Notes under the pieces: generated by a model
Seen by the model: only the letters and a program-made list of their open reading frames with translations
Told to the model about the DNA's origin: nothing
Databases searched by the model: none
Assembly: GCA_964488495.1 (NCBI GenBank)
Contig: CAZAUQ010000047.1
Coordinates: 1-17,875, forward strand
Source: UBA1402 sp964488495
GTDB lineage: Bacteria; Bacteroidota; Bacteroidia; Bacteroidales; UBA1402
Length of the DNA stretch: 17,875 nt
Reading direction: 5' to 3'
In this document: positions 1-7,362 of the stretch, piece after piece
Position numbering within the stretch: position 1 is the stretch's first letter
How the letters are laid out: every line of letters starts with the position of its first letter
Position numbers and translations under genes: made by a program

Positions 1-1463
1 AAGTCGTAAAAGGTTTTTCGCATCAAATCGGCCATACGCAACTGATAGTTGATGTAAGCCGACAGGTGCGAGGTGTAGGCATTGTTGAGCCTCTCACGCT
101 CCAGAGCCAGTTCCTGGCTGGCGATGTCGCCGTTGGAGAAACGGGCCAGGGTAATCTCGAAACTCTTTTCGGCAATCACCAGGTTCTTTTCGAGCAATTG
201 CAAGCGTTTCAGGCTGCTGATGACTTCGTTGGAAAGGTCAAGCACTTCGCGTTCTATGCTGCGACGAACTTCTTCCTGGCGATAAAGGCTTTTCTGAAGA
301 CGCGATTCAGCAGAGCTAACCAAGGCTTTGTTTTGGCCCCAATCGATGATGGGCACGCTGACTGTTAGTCCCACCCCGAAATTCTGAGGCCTGGCCATAA
401 AGTCGGAGGCAGAATGATCGAGTGAATTTAAAAAGCCTTTGTCGGTACCCAGTTCGCTGACACCCACCTTTTGGTAGTATGCCGTCAGGCTGCTCTTGAC
501 CATACCTTCGGCTTTTTGACGTTTGATGCTCATTTCGCCGAGTTCGATCTGAATCTCCTGTTCGCGGATTTCAAGGCGGTTTTGCAAAGCCAGCTCCACG
601 GCTTTTTGAGGATCAATAAGCACCACTTCGTATTCAAGCACAGAATTTAAAACCACGCTGTCCTTGATGTCAATACCTATCAATTCTTTAAAGCGGTTGG
701 CTGCCGAACTCTGATCCATAATGGCCAGGTCAAGATTGTTCTGAGCCTCGGCCAAATCCACTTCCATCTGCAAGGCCTCCACCTCTTTGATCAAACCGGC
801 CGCGAATTTGTTTTTGGCAATTTCGTAGGCCTCTTTTTGCCTTTCGAGGTTCATTAGGGCCAGTTCCTGTCTTTTCTGAACCGACAATAAATTGTAAAAT
901 ACACTGGTAACGTTGTAAACCAGATCGAGATCTGCACGTTTGAGCTGCTTTTGCGACTGTTCGTAAGCCAGTTTAGCCTGAATTAGCTGAGCACGGATGT
1001 TGTTGTAACCATAAATGGCGTCCAGCGGCTGGGTCAGTCCCAGACGTGTATTGAGGTTCATCAGGCGCTTGGCGTTGTTCAGGTCGTCGGTATTGGTGAG
1101 GCTGGTTTGCAGATAGATACTTCCGTCGGTGGGCAAAGGCTGATTGATACGCAGAGATCCGTTGTAATTGAGTTGGCGCACCGAATAAAAGGCGATGCCC
1201 GAAGTATCTTCAAACTGACGGATGGTTTCGGTGTATTCGGGCAAGGTCAGGTTCAGATCCACGTGAGTCTTTAATCCGCTGGTGGTTGACTTGAGGTTGT
1301 ATTCGGCAATTTTGATGTCCTGCAGCAAACTGAGCATCTCAATGCTTTTGTTTTTGGCAATGAGAATGCTTTGATCCAGGTCCAGATGATAGGTTTCAGC
1401 CTTGGGTTTAACAATGCAAATCAGACTGAAAAGCAGTGTGCAAATAACTATTTTTGTTTTCAT
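1..1463 (-). CDS. TolC-family outer-membrane efflux channel (3' end cut by window)
   Basis: Outer-membrane channel of a tripartite exporter, spanning the outer membrane and periplasm. The frame stays open from an ATG at 1463 to the window edge, giving 487 codons. The first ~22 residues form a signal peptide (MKTKIV, a hydrophobic run, then KPKA before ETY). The body is long helical, coiled-coil-prone sequence typical of the outer membrane efflux protein (OEP) family. A family-typical PIIDWGQNKA stretch lies near residue 370. The last visible residues are RMADLMRKTFYD, which resemble the usual C-terminus, so probably only a few residues are missing. It starts 10 bases after the ATPase stop, so it is the last visible gene of the MacB-type efflux operon. 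No lipobox is present (the Cys follows SLI), unlike many Gram-negative TolC homologues that are lipoproteins. The family is secure; the substrate is unknown. Confidence 0.93.
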   Translation of the reverse strand, partial: MKTKIVICTLLFSLICIVKPKAETYHLDLDQSILIAKNKSIEMLSLLQDIKIAEYNLKSTTSGLKTHVDLNLTLPEYTETIRQFEDTSGIAFYSVRQLNYNGSLRINQPLPTDGSIYLQTSLTNTDDLNNAKRLMNLNTRLGLTQPLDAIYGYNNIRAQLIQAKLAYEQSQKQLKRADLDLVYNVTSVFYNLLSVQKRQELALMNLERQKEAYEIAKNKFAAGLIKEVEALQMEVDLAEAQNNLDLAIMDQSSAANRFKELIGIDIKDSVVLNSVLEYEVVLIDPQKAVELALQNRLEIREQEIQIELGEMSIKRQKAEGMVKSSLTAYYQKVGVSELGTDKGFLNSLDHSASDFMARPQNFGVGLTVSVPIIDWGQNKALVSSAESRLQKSLYRQEEVRRSIEREVLDLSNEVISSLKRLQLLEKNLVIAEKSFEITLARFSNGDIASQELALERERLNNAYTSHLSAYINYQLRMADLMRKTFYD

Positions 1464-1473
1464 TGTCAATAAT

Positions 1474-2196
1474 TTATCCTCTGGTTTTGTAAATCTTTTG
1501 TTCTACATCGTCGGAACGAATGTTTTTTTCATCCGAAAAAATCAGGCCGTCGCGAATATGAATAATTCTGTGACTGTATTCGGCTATCTCCCTTTCGTGA
1601 GTAATCAAAATCAGGGTATTGCCCTCACGATGCAATTCGTCGAACAAGGCCATGATTTCTACTCCTGTTTTGGAATCGAGAGCACCGGTGGGTTCGTCTG
1701 CCAACAAGATGCCGGGCCTGGTCACTAAGGCTCTGGCTACGGCAACACGTTGACGTTGACCTCCGCTGAGTTCAGCAGGCTTGTGGTCCATACGGTCGGC
1801 CAGGCCGACTCTTTCGAGCGCTTCCATAGCTCTTTCCCTGCGTAAGGCTTTAGGTACACCGGCGTACATCAAGGGCAACTCCACATTTTGCAAGGAGTTC
1901 ATCTTGGGCAGAAGGTTGAAATTCTGAAAAATAAAACCAATCTCCCGGTTGCGCATCATCGACAAGGCATCGTCGCTGAGGGTGCTGACATCTACATTGT
2001 CAAACAAATACCGGCCGTCACTGGGTGTATCAAGGCAACCCAAAATATTCATCAGCGTAGACTTCCCCGATCCCGAAGGCCCCATAATGGCCACATATTC
2101 GTTGCGGTCTATGGTCAGATTGATGTTCTTAAGGGCCGGCACCAGAATGTCGCCTATGACGTAGTTCTTTACTAAATTCTTTATTTCAATCAGCAT
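1474..2196 (-). CDS. MacB/LolD-type ABC transporter ATPase
   Basis: Cytoplasmic nucleotide-binding subunit that powers the adjacent permease, 240 residues, the usual size for stand-alone ATPases of the MacB/LolD/FtsE group. All catalytic motifs are intact: Walker A GPSGSGKS at 39-46, Q-loop Gln91 in FIFQNFNLLP, signature LSGGQ at 143-147, Walker B ILLADE at 163-168 with catalytic Glu168, D-loop ALDS at 172-175, and H-loop His200 in LITHE. In E. coli MacB the ATPase and permease are fused; here they are separate genes, as is common in Bacteroidota and Gram-positives. It starts 12 bases after the permease stop and is followed 10 bases later by the TolC gene. A LolD role in lipoprotein sorting is less likely, because the operon also holds periplasmic adaptors and an outer-membrane channel. 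Confidence 0.95.
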   Translation of the reverse strand: MLIEIKNLVKNYVIGDILVPALKNINLTIDRNEYVAIMGPSGSGKSTLMNILGCLDTPSDGRYLFDNVDVSTLSDDALSMMRNREIGFIFQNFNLLPKMNSLQNVELPLMYAGVPKALRRERAMEALERVGLADRMDHKPAELSGGQRQRVAVARALVTRPGILLADEPTGALDSKTGVEIMALFDELHREGNTLILITHEREIAEYSHRIIHIRDGLIFSDEKNIRSDDVEQKIYKTRG

Positions 2197-2208
2197 AAAG
2201 CGTTTTCG

Positions 2209-3447
2209 TTATTCGTAGCGTATCGACTCGATGGGTTTAAGGTTGGCTGCATTCTTGGCCGGCAGGTAACCAAAACTGATACCGACCAGTACGGAAAAGA
2301 AGAAAGCAATAAAAATGGAATACACTCGTATGAAAGTAGTTACATCGGTAAACAAAGAAATGGAAAGTGACAAAACCACACCCAACACTACTCCGATGAG
2401 GCCTCCCGTAATACTGATGGCAACAGCTTCGACCACAAACTGACTCATAATGTCCTTTTTGCGGGCACCGATAGCCCGGCGGATTCCGATTTCGCGGGTT
2501 CGTTCCATCACCGTGGCCAACATAATGTTCATGATGCCTATCCCTCCTACTACCAACGAAATGGCAGCGATGGCACCCAACAGAATATTGTAGATCTGAC
2601 GTTCTTTTTCTTCCTGCTTCAAGAGCTCATAAGGAATCACAATGCTGTAATCCTGGTTATTGAAATGATGACGGTCGAGAATACTTCTGATCAGGGCAGC
2701 GCTTTCCATTAGTTTGCCGGAACTGTTTACCTTGATGGTGATTTGTTTGATTTCGCTCTCGAGCAGGTTTTCTTTGGCAAAGCGCTTGTTAAAGGTGGTC
2801 AGAGGCACATAGACGTCGTTGTTCAAATCGCGGGAGGCCAGTTCTCCTACTGTTTCCGTAAAAACGGCCTTGGATTTCATTACACCCACCACTTCGAGCC
2901 ATTGATCGTCGACTTTGACCATTTTGCCCAAAGCACTTTGATTAGGGAAAAAAGACTTAGCCAAACCGGCTCCCAGCACACAAACTTTCAGGCTGTTGTT
3001 GTAATGGTCTGTGGTAATAAAGCTGCCTTCTTCGGTTTCGTAATTCAATATTTCCACAAAGGCCGGCGTAATTCCTATCACCGTCGATTTGGCAGACATA
3101 TCGCCCATTTTTACTTCGGATTCTTTTTCAGCCTGAGGAGCCACCTGTACAACCTCGGGCACAATTTCTCTGATCACCCTGGCATCGTTAATGGACAAAC
3201 CGGGAGAAAATCTGGCCCGGGCCTCTTCGAGTTCAGTGCTGGATAATTTTTTTTCACGGACAATGATATTATTCACTCCCAAATCCTGATACTTGGCGAT
3301 GGCTTCTCTTTTGGCGCCTTCGCCAATAGAAAGCATTGCAATAACCGATGCCACGCCAAAAATGATACCCAACATGGTCAGGAAAGATCGGAACTTGTGA
3401 TCCATCAAAGCGTGCAGAGCCACACGTATTATTTCATCGAATTGCAT
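2209..3447 (-). CDS. MacB-type ABC transporter permease (MacB_PCD + FtsX)
   Basis: Inner-membrane permease of a mechanotransmission-type ABC exporter, 412 residues. The layout is that of MacB: a short cytoplasmic N-terminus, TM1 at about 21-43 (FLTMLGIIFGVASVIAML), a large periplasmic domain at about 45-280, then three C-terminal TM segments near 287-310, 338-362 and 371-395. The family-typical ERTREIGIRRAIGA coupling segment follows TM2 at about 315-328. The protein ends with the usual LKPIESIRYE. In this family the permease does not form a classical channel: ATP-driven movement of the periplasmic domain drives substrate through the adaptor and TolC. The gene lies 5 bases after the last adaptor gene and 12 bases before the ATPase gene. 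One permease gene is present, expected to act as a homodimer. The substrate could be a peptide, macrolide, lipid-linked molecule or siderophore; the sequence does not say. Confidence 0.94.
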   Translation of the reverse strand: MQFDEIIRVALHALMDHKFRSFLTMLGIIFGVASVIAMLSIGEGAKREAIAKYQDLGVNNIIVREKKLSSTELEEARARFSPGLSINDARVIREIVPEVVQVAPQAEKESEVKMGDMSAKSTVIGITPAFVEILNYETEEGSFITTDHYNNSLKVCVLGAGLAKSFFPNQSALGKMVKVDDQWLEVVGVMKSKAVFTETVGELASRDLNNDVYVPLTTFNKRFAKENLLESEIKQITIKVNSSGKLMESAALIRSILDRHHFNNQDYSIVIPYELLKQEEKERQIYNILLGAIAAISLVVGGIGIMNIMLATVMERTREIGIRRAIGARKKDIMSQFVVEAVAISITGGLIGVVLGVVLSLSISLFTDVTTFIRVYSIFIAFFFSVLVGISFGYLPAKNAANLKPIESIRYE

Positions 3448-3452
3448 AGTCT

Positions 3453-4661
3453 TTATTCTTGATCTGTTATTCCGGCAACAGGAATCACCTCCTGGCCTTC
3501 GGAAATATTGCCACTGATGACGGAATGGGTGTTGTTGCGGGTATGAAAATCCACCGCTATTTTATCGTATCCGGTCACTTTGGGCAAAAAGAGCCAGTAA
3601 CGTCCGCCCTCTTTCAGCAAACAGCTGTTGGGTACATATAACACGTCCTTGAGGTCGTTGGCAATAAACTCACAGCTGACGGTCATCCCGGGTTTTAGCC
3701 TTTCGTCTGATTCCAGAAGTTTTACTTCCACATCAAAAACCTTTCTCCTGTCGTTGTTGTCGTAAGCCCGGCATAAGACACTAATGAACGATACCTGGGC
3801 ATCGAAAGCCACATTGGGCAAAGCATCCAGACGCACAACAACAGGCTGGCCCTGTTTGATTTTAGCCCGGTCCACTTCGTTGACTGTTGTCTGAACCTTC
3901 ATCCAGGTAAGATCGGGCACACTGCCCACCATAGTCCCGAATCGTATATCATCACCGACGGCTATATTGTCGCGTGAACGCCGTTTGCGGGCTACCTGGA
4001 ATATGCCTGAAATAGGTGCACGCATAGTGAGCAGAGGCAGAGCCTCCTGAGCCATTATAATTTCATTTTCTATTTGCGCCACCCGGATCTTTTGTATTTT
4101 CAGATCGTTGGCCGCCATTACTTTTGTGAGTTCTATCCGCCTTTTTACTTTTTCAAAATTGATTTCGGCCTGACGAAATTGCAACCTTTTGATTTCCTGC
4201 ACCCGCTCTGATTCAAACTTGGTATATTCCATGGTAAGCTTACGCAGGTTAAAAGAGGCTTCCTCACCGCGCAAGCTGGACTGCAGGCTGTTCAGGTTAT
4301 TTTGTTGTTGAACCAGCATTTTTTCCAGATTGGCCTTTTCGTTTTCCAGTTGAGTCTGGCGATCCATGATGAATTTTTTAACTTCGGTAGGATCAAACTG
4401 AACAAGTGAATCTCCGGCTTTTACCCTGGAACCGTGATCCACCAGACCGACAATCTTCATATTGTACCAGTACCTGCCGTAGCGGGGCATCACTATGGAT
4501 CGATTATCAACGGTAAATAACTCACCTGTTTCGGTTAAGGTTTGCTTGAAATCGCCCCGTTTTATCAGGTTGTTCTCTTGTGTCGCCTGGTCACAGGCCG
4601 GCAACAGGAATAAACCCACACTCAGGCCAACCAGCAATAGGGTAAAATGTTTGCGTTTCAT
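3453..4661 (-). CDS. HlyD/MacA-like efflux adaptor lipoprotein (third adaptor)
   Basis: Periplasmic adaptor expected to bridge the MacB permease and TolC. It has 402 residues. The N-terminus is a lipoprotein signal with lipobox LPAC and lipidated Cys23, so it should be anchored by lipid rather than by a TM helix. A first half of a lipoyl/barrel-sandwich domain at about 55-90 (HGSRVKAGDSLVQFD) is interrupted by a long charged coiled coil at about 95-205. The second half follows (TMRAPISGIFQVARKR, ~212-227). A beta-barrel and membrane-proximal domain then runs to the end (LKPGMTVSCEF at about 322-332). The start ATG overlaps the stop of the preceding adaptor as ATGA (4658-4661), which implies translational coupling. 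It is the adaptor next to the permease gene and so the best candidate for direct MacB contact, but that is inference. It is a diverged paralogue of the other two adaptors. Confidence 0.9.
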   Translation of the reverse strand: MKRKHFTLLLVGLSVGLFLLPACDQATQENNLIKRGDFKQTLTETGELFTVDNRSIVMPRYGRYWYNMKIVGLVDHGSRVKAGDSLVQFDPTEVKKFIMDRQTQLENEKANLEKMLVQQQNNLNSLQSSLRGEEASFNLRKLTMEYTKFESERVQEIKRLQFRQAEINFEKVKRRIELTKVMAANDLKIQKIRVAQIENEIIMAQEALPLLTMRAPISGIFQVARKRRSRDNIAVGDDIRFGTMVGSVPDLTWMKVQTTVNEVDRAKIKQGQPVVVRLDALPNVAFDAQVSFISVLCRAYDNNDRRKVFDVEVKLLESDERLKPGMTVSCEFIANDLKDVLYVPNSCLLKEGGRYWLFLPKVTGYDKIAVDFHTRNNTHSVISGNISEGQEVIPVAGITDQE

Positions 4662-5890
4662 TGTGCCTGCTTTTTTGAGGATTTTTCTGCTTCTGCTATC
4701 AGGAAAGGATTGACCATGGCAATATTTTCTCCGGCTTTGAGCCCCTCTTCGATAATAATGTAATCTGTGTTGGACCGCCCTGTTTTGACTTCCTGAATCC
4801 TGAATCCGGTGGCTGTTTTTACATAAACAATATCCTGAATACCTTCCTTAAAAAGAGCATTCAGAGGAATATAAACAGCATTGGGAATTTCATCGATAAT
4901 AATGCGGCAACTTACGGTAAGGCCCGGCATCAAATCGGTTGAACGACTGTTGATAAGCACCTCCACAGGGAAAACCTTGATCCTGGAATTCCGTTCCTTG
5001 TTAACCGCCAGATTTGCTACAGTTTGAATGTGACCATAATACAAAGAATCGGAAAAAGCATCGGGACGTATTATCACTCGCTGGCCTTTGGTGATTTTGG
5101 CAATGTCCACTTCGTTGATTTTAATGGCCGCTTTTAATTCATTCAGGTTGGGTAGTTCTATCATAGGCTGACCTTTCCAGACCTGATCGCCTTCCTGAAA
5201 TTTAAGTTCAGTGGTGTTGTTTTCACTTACTATGGCGATTCCCGGCGAAGGAGAGGTGACAAACAACAAATTCAGTGTATTGTAGGCATCCTCCAGTTCA
5301 GACTTAGCCTGACTGATGATGAGTTTTTTTTGGGTCAGTTCCTCTTTCTGAATTTTTTTGCGGTTTTCGATCTGACTTTTTGCCTGTTCCAAAGCAATGG
5401 TGGCTCTTTCGAGATTGAGTTCGATTTCTTTTTTCTTGATTACGGCTTCGTATTCTGCCGATTCGTATTCGAGACGGGAAATATCGAGCGACAATTTGGT
5501 CACTTCGAAATCGGCCATCATTTCTTCCATATCAGATTCCTGCTGAGCCTGCATTTTTTCCAGCTCCGCATAATGAATCTCCAGGCGCGACTCCGCATCT
5601 ACGATGGCTTTGCGCACTTCGGAGGGATCAAAAATGGCCACCGTATCACCGGCTTCCACTTCCTGACCGTCGTCCACTATATAAGTAATTTTAAGGTCGC
5701 CGTAACGCCAGGAAATTTCTGGAGAGGTAATCACCTTAGACTGTGTAGCCTGAATTTCTCCCTCCTCGTACAGATCTATATAGAAAGTCTCCTGTCTGAC
5801 CTGAGTCAGCGGAATTTCCTGCTTCTTTTCTTTACCGCAGGCAGCCCACAAAAGACTGACAGGCAATAACAATAAAATAATCTTTTTCAT
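4658..5890 (-). CDS. HlyD/MacA-like efflux adaptor lipoprotein (second adaptor)
   Basis: Second of three consecutive periplasmic adaptors, 410 residues from the ATG at 5890. I prefer this start over an in-frame ATG at 5932. It gives a clean lipoprotein signal (MKKIILLLLP...LLWAAC, lipidated Cys18) and leaves a 13-base gap after the previous gene, whereas the longer form adds 14 residues before the signal and overlaps the previous gene by 29 bases. The order of parts matches the family: a lipoyl half near 60-90 (DDGQEVEAGDTVAIFDPSEV), a long Glu/Lys-rich coiled coil at about 95-205, the second lipoyl half (VTSPSPGIAIVSE, 211-223), then a barrel domain with NEVDIAKITKGQRV at about 259-272 and a PGLTVSCRIIIDEIP segment. 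It is translationally coupled to the third adaptor by an ATGA overlap. Whether the adaptors form mixed hexamers or serve different conditions cannot be told. Confidence 0.9.
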   Translation of the reverse strand: MKKIILLLLPVSLLWAACGKEKKQEIPLTQVRQETFYIDLYEEGEIQATQSKVITSPEISWRYGDLKITYIVDDGQEVEAGDTVAIFDPSEVRKAIVDAESRLEIHYAELEKMQAQQESDMEEMMADFEVTKLSLDISRLEYESAEYEAVIKKKEIELNLERATIALEQAKSQIENRKKIQKEELTQKKLIISQAKSELEDAYNTLNLLFVTSPSPGIAIVSENNTTELKFQEGDQVWKGQPMIELPNLNELKAAIKINEVDIAKITKGQRVIIRPDAFSDSLYYGHIQTVANLAVNKERNSRIKVFPVEVLINSRSTDLMPGLTVSCRIIIDEIPNAVYIPLNALFKEGIQDIVYVKTATGFRIQEVKTGRSNTDYIIIEEGLKAGENIAMVNPFLIAEAEKSSKKQAQ

Positions 5891-5903
5891 CCTGTTGGAC
5901 TGT

Positions 5904-7271
5904 TTAATAAATAATAATAATAACATCCTCATCGGGCATACCCTCCTCTACCCCGGGTTCAGGAGCGGTCTGTTGCATGATTTCCTGCGGCACATCCAGA
6001 AAATCTGCGGGTATACTATCGTTTTTGGTGGGTTTATAGCGATTGCGTTCTTCAGCATTCAAAAAAACCTCGGCTTTAATCTTCGATTTTGGAGGTTGCA
6101 ACATAGCAATTTCTTCTCCTCCCTGCAGGCCGCAGGCAATAACAGCTTCTTTGGATGATTGCAAAGCTACCCCTACTTCCTGACGAACAAAACCGGAACC
6201 TTTTTTTATGTACACTACGCTGATGCTGTCTTCCTGAAAAACAGAAATGATGGGAACAGCCACGGTATCGGGTAAATAATTCAAAAACACCCTGCAATTG
6301 GCCGACAAGCCGGCAGGGGGTGTTTGCATACTGCTGTCTACTGAAGCCATTACATCAAAAAATTTCACTCTGGAATTGCGGTTCAGTGTATAACCTCTGG
6401 GCGATTTCATTGCAATGGATCCATAGGCATAATTCCCCGGCATACCGTCAAAAGTGTATGTTACTTTCTGGCCGGGATTCAGGCGTTTATAAGCTGTTTC
6501 AGTGGCTTGTATTTTTATTCTTACCAGCCCGGAATCGGGAATAATCACCAAAGGTGTTTGCGGATACACTTCTTCTCCTTCCTGCAGTTTGCCTTCGCTG
6601 ATATCGGAATTACCCCTTAAGGCCATACCGGCTTTGGGAGCAAGCAAAATCAATTTATCCAGCGATTCCTGCGTTGATTGCAAGAGCATTTTACTCTGCA
6701 TAATGTACAACTCCATCCTGCGAAGTTCGGAGCGATTGATGGTTTCTAAAGCATTTAATTTCTTCTTAAGTTTACGGGACTCTATCCTGGCCTGTTCCAG
6801 ACGAATTTCTGCGATTTTTCGCTGGGATTCGGTATAATATTGCAATTGCAGAGAATCCAGACTGCTGATGGCCATTTGAGTTTCGTTGTTTCTGACCTGA
6901 GCCTGCAGCAAGGCGTAATTCAACTCCAGATCGGCAACCCCTTTATTGTATTCTGCCTGATATAATTCGCAAAGTCGTTTAACCGTCTCCAGTTGATTTA
7001 TCAATGGTTGATTTTCCAGTATGCAGAGAGTATCGCCGGCTTCAACCCAACTTCCGTCTTCGACCAGGTAAACTACTATGGAGTTGTAAACGTCGGGACA
7101 ATTTATTAAGGTGGAATTGGTAGCTTCAACACTGCCTTCAAGCACCAATTCGTCCGAAAAATCCATGCGGACTACCGGATAAATCAGATCAGACTGCTCT
7201 GTTGCTTTTGTACAGGACAATAACAAACACAGTAATAAAAAATACAGAAAGTATCGTCGCGTTAAAGTCAT
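5904..7271 (-). CDS. HlyD/MacA-like efflux adaptor lipoprotein (first adaptor)
   Basis: First gene of the efflux operon, a periplasmic adaptor of 455 residues from the ATG at 7271. An in-frame ATG at 7292 would add seven residues, but it lies inside the candidate -7 element at 7290-7297. The 7271 start gives a standard lipoprotein signal: MTLTRRYF, a hydrophobic run, then LLSC with lipidated Cys20. Lipoyl halves flank a coiled coil, as in its two paralogues: DGSWVEAGDTLCILE near 72-86 and a LLAPKAGMALRG stretch after the coil. Unlike the other two it has a C-terminal tail of about 60 residues beyond the GGEEIAMLQPP segment. The tail is rich in Lys, Pro, Asp and Glu and ends in EDVIIIIY, coded by an AAT/ATT triplet run. 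The function of the tail is unknown. The family call is firm; the partner and substrate are inferred from the operon. Confidence 0.89.
   Translation of the reverse strand: MTLTRRYFLYFLLLCLLLSCTKATEQSDLIYPVVRMDFSDELVLEGSVEATNSTLINCPDVYNSIVVYLVEDGSWVEAGDTLCILENQPLINQLETVKRLCELYQAEYNKGVADLELNYALLQAQVRNNETQMAISSLDSLQLQYYTESQRKIAEIRLEQARIESRKLKKKLNALETINRSELRRMELYIMQSKMLLQSTQESLDKLILLAPKAGMALRGNSDISEGKLQEGEEVYPQTPLVIIPDSGLVRIKIQATETAYKRLNPGQKVTYTFDGMPGNYAYGSIAMKSPRGYTLNRNSRVKFFDVMASVDSSMQTPPAGLSANCRVFLNYLPDTVAVPIISVFQEDSISVVYIKKGSGFVRQEVGVALQSSKEAVIACGLQGGEEIAMLQPPKSKIKAEVFLNAEERNRYKPTKNDSIPADFLDVPQEIMQQTAPEPGVEEGMPDEDVIIIIY
5910..5923. repeat. AAT trinucleotide run at an adaptor gene's 3' end
   Basis: Four uninterrupted AAT units plus AA (ATT on the coding strand), coding the Ile-Ile-Ile-Ile stretch just before the Tyr and stop of the first adaptor. 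It sits about 20-33 bases upstream of the start of the second adaptor. A gain or loss of whole units would only change the number of C-terminal Ile residues. Confidence 0.75.
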
Positions 7272-7289
7272 TTGTAAAAAATAGGCATG

Positions 7290-7297
7290 CAAAGCTA
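7290..7297 (-). promoter_or_regulatory. Candidate Bacteroidota -7 promoter element for the efflux operon
   Basis: On the minus strand these bases read TAGCTTTG, an exact match to the TAnnTTTG -7 consensus of Bacteroidota housekeeping promoters. It lies 18 bases upstream of the preferred ATG of the first adaptor, in the largest gap of the window, exactly where a new operon would begin. A matching -33 TTTG at the expected distance of about 19-21 bases is not visible, so this is only a partial match. A transcription start about seven bases downstream would leave a very short leader and exclude the ATG at 7292. Confidence 0.35.
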
Positions 7298-7362
7298 ATA
7301 GAATTATACGAAGCTGCCTTGCTTTAAGTTAAAACGTCTCCTAAGACAGGCATTAAAAAGGT

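Noticed and set aside
1402..1728. Plus-strand open frame opposite the ATPase/TolC junction
   Set aside because: It lies antisense to two well-supported genes, has no recognisable domain, and its composition follows from the opposite-strand codons.
2743..3246. 167-codon plus-strand open frame opposite the permease
   Set aside because: Antisense shadow of the MacB periplasmic domain; Phe/His-rich with no domain.
5330..5869. 179-codon plus-strand open frame opposite the second adaptor
   Set aside because: Its Phe/His/Leu-rich translation is the mirror of the Glu/Lys-rich coiled coil on the minus strand; no start signal or family match.
5891..5932. Longer N-terminus for the second adaptor (ATG at 5932)
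   Set aside because: It would place 14 extra residues before a clean lipoprotein signal and overlap the upstream gene by 29 bases; the ATG at 5890 fits better.
7315..7352. Possible intrinsic terminator after aguA
   Set aside because: Stems are only 4-5 base pairs with a long outer loop and no solid U-tract, so I do not call it a terminator.
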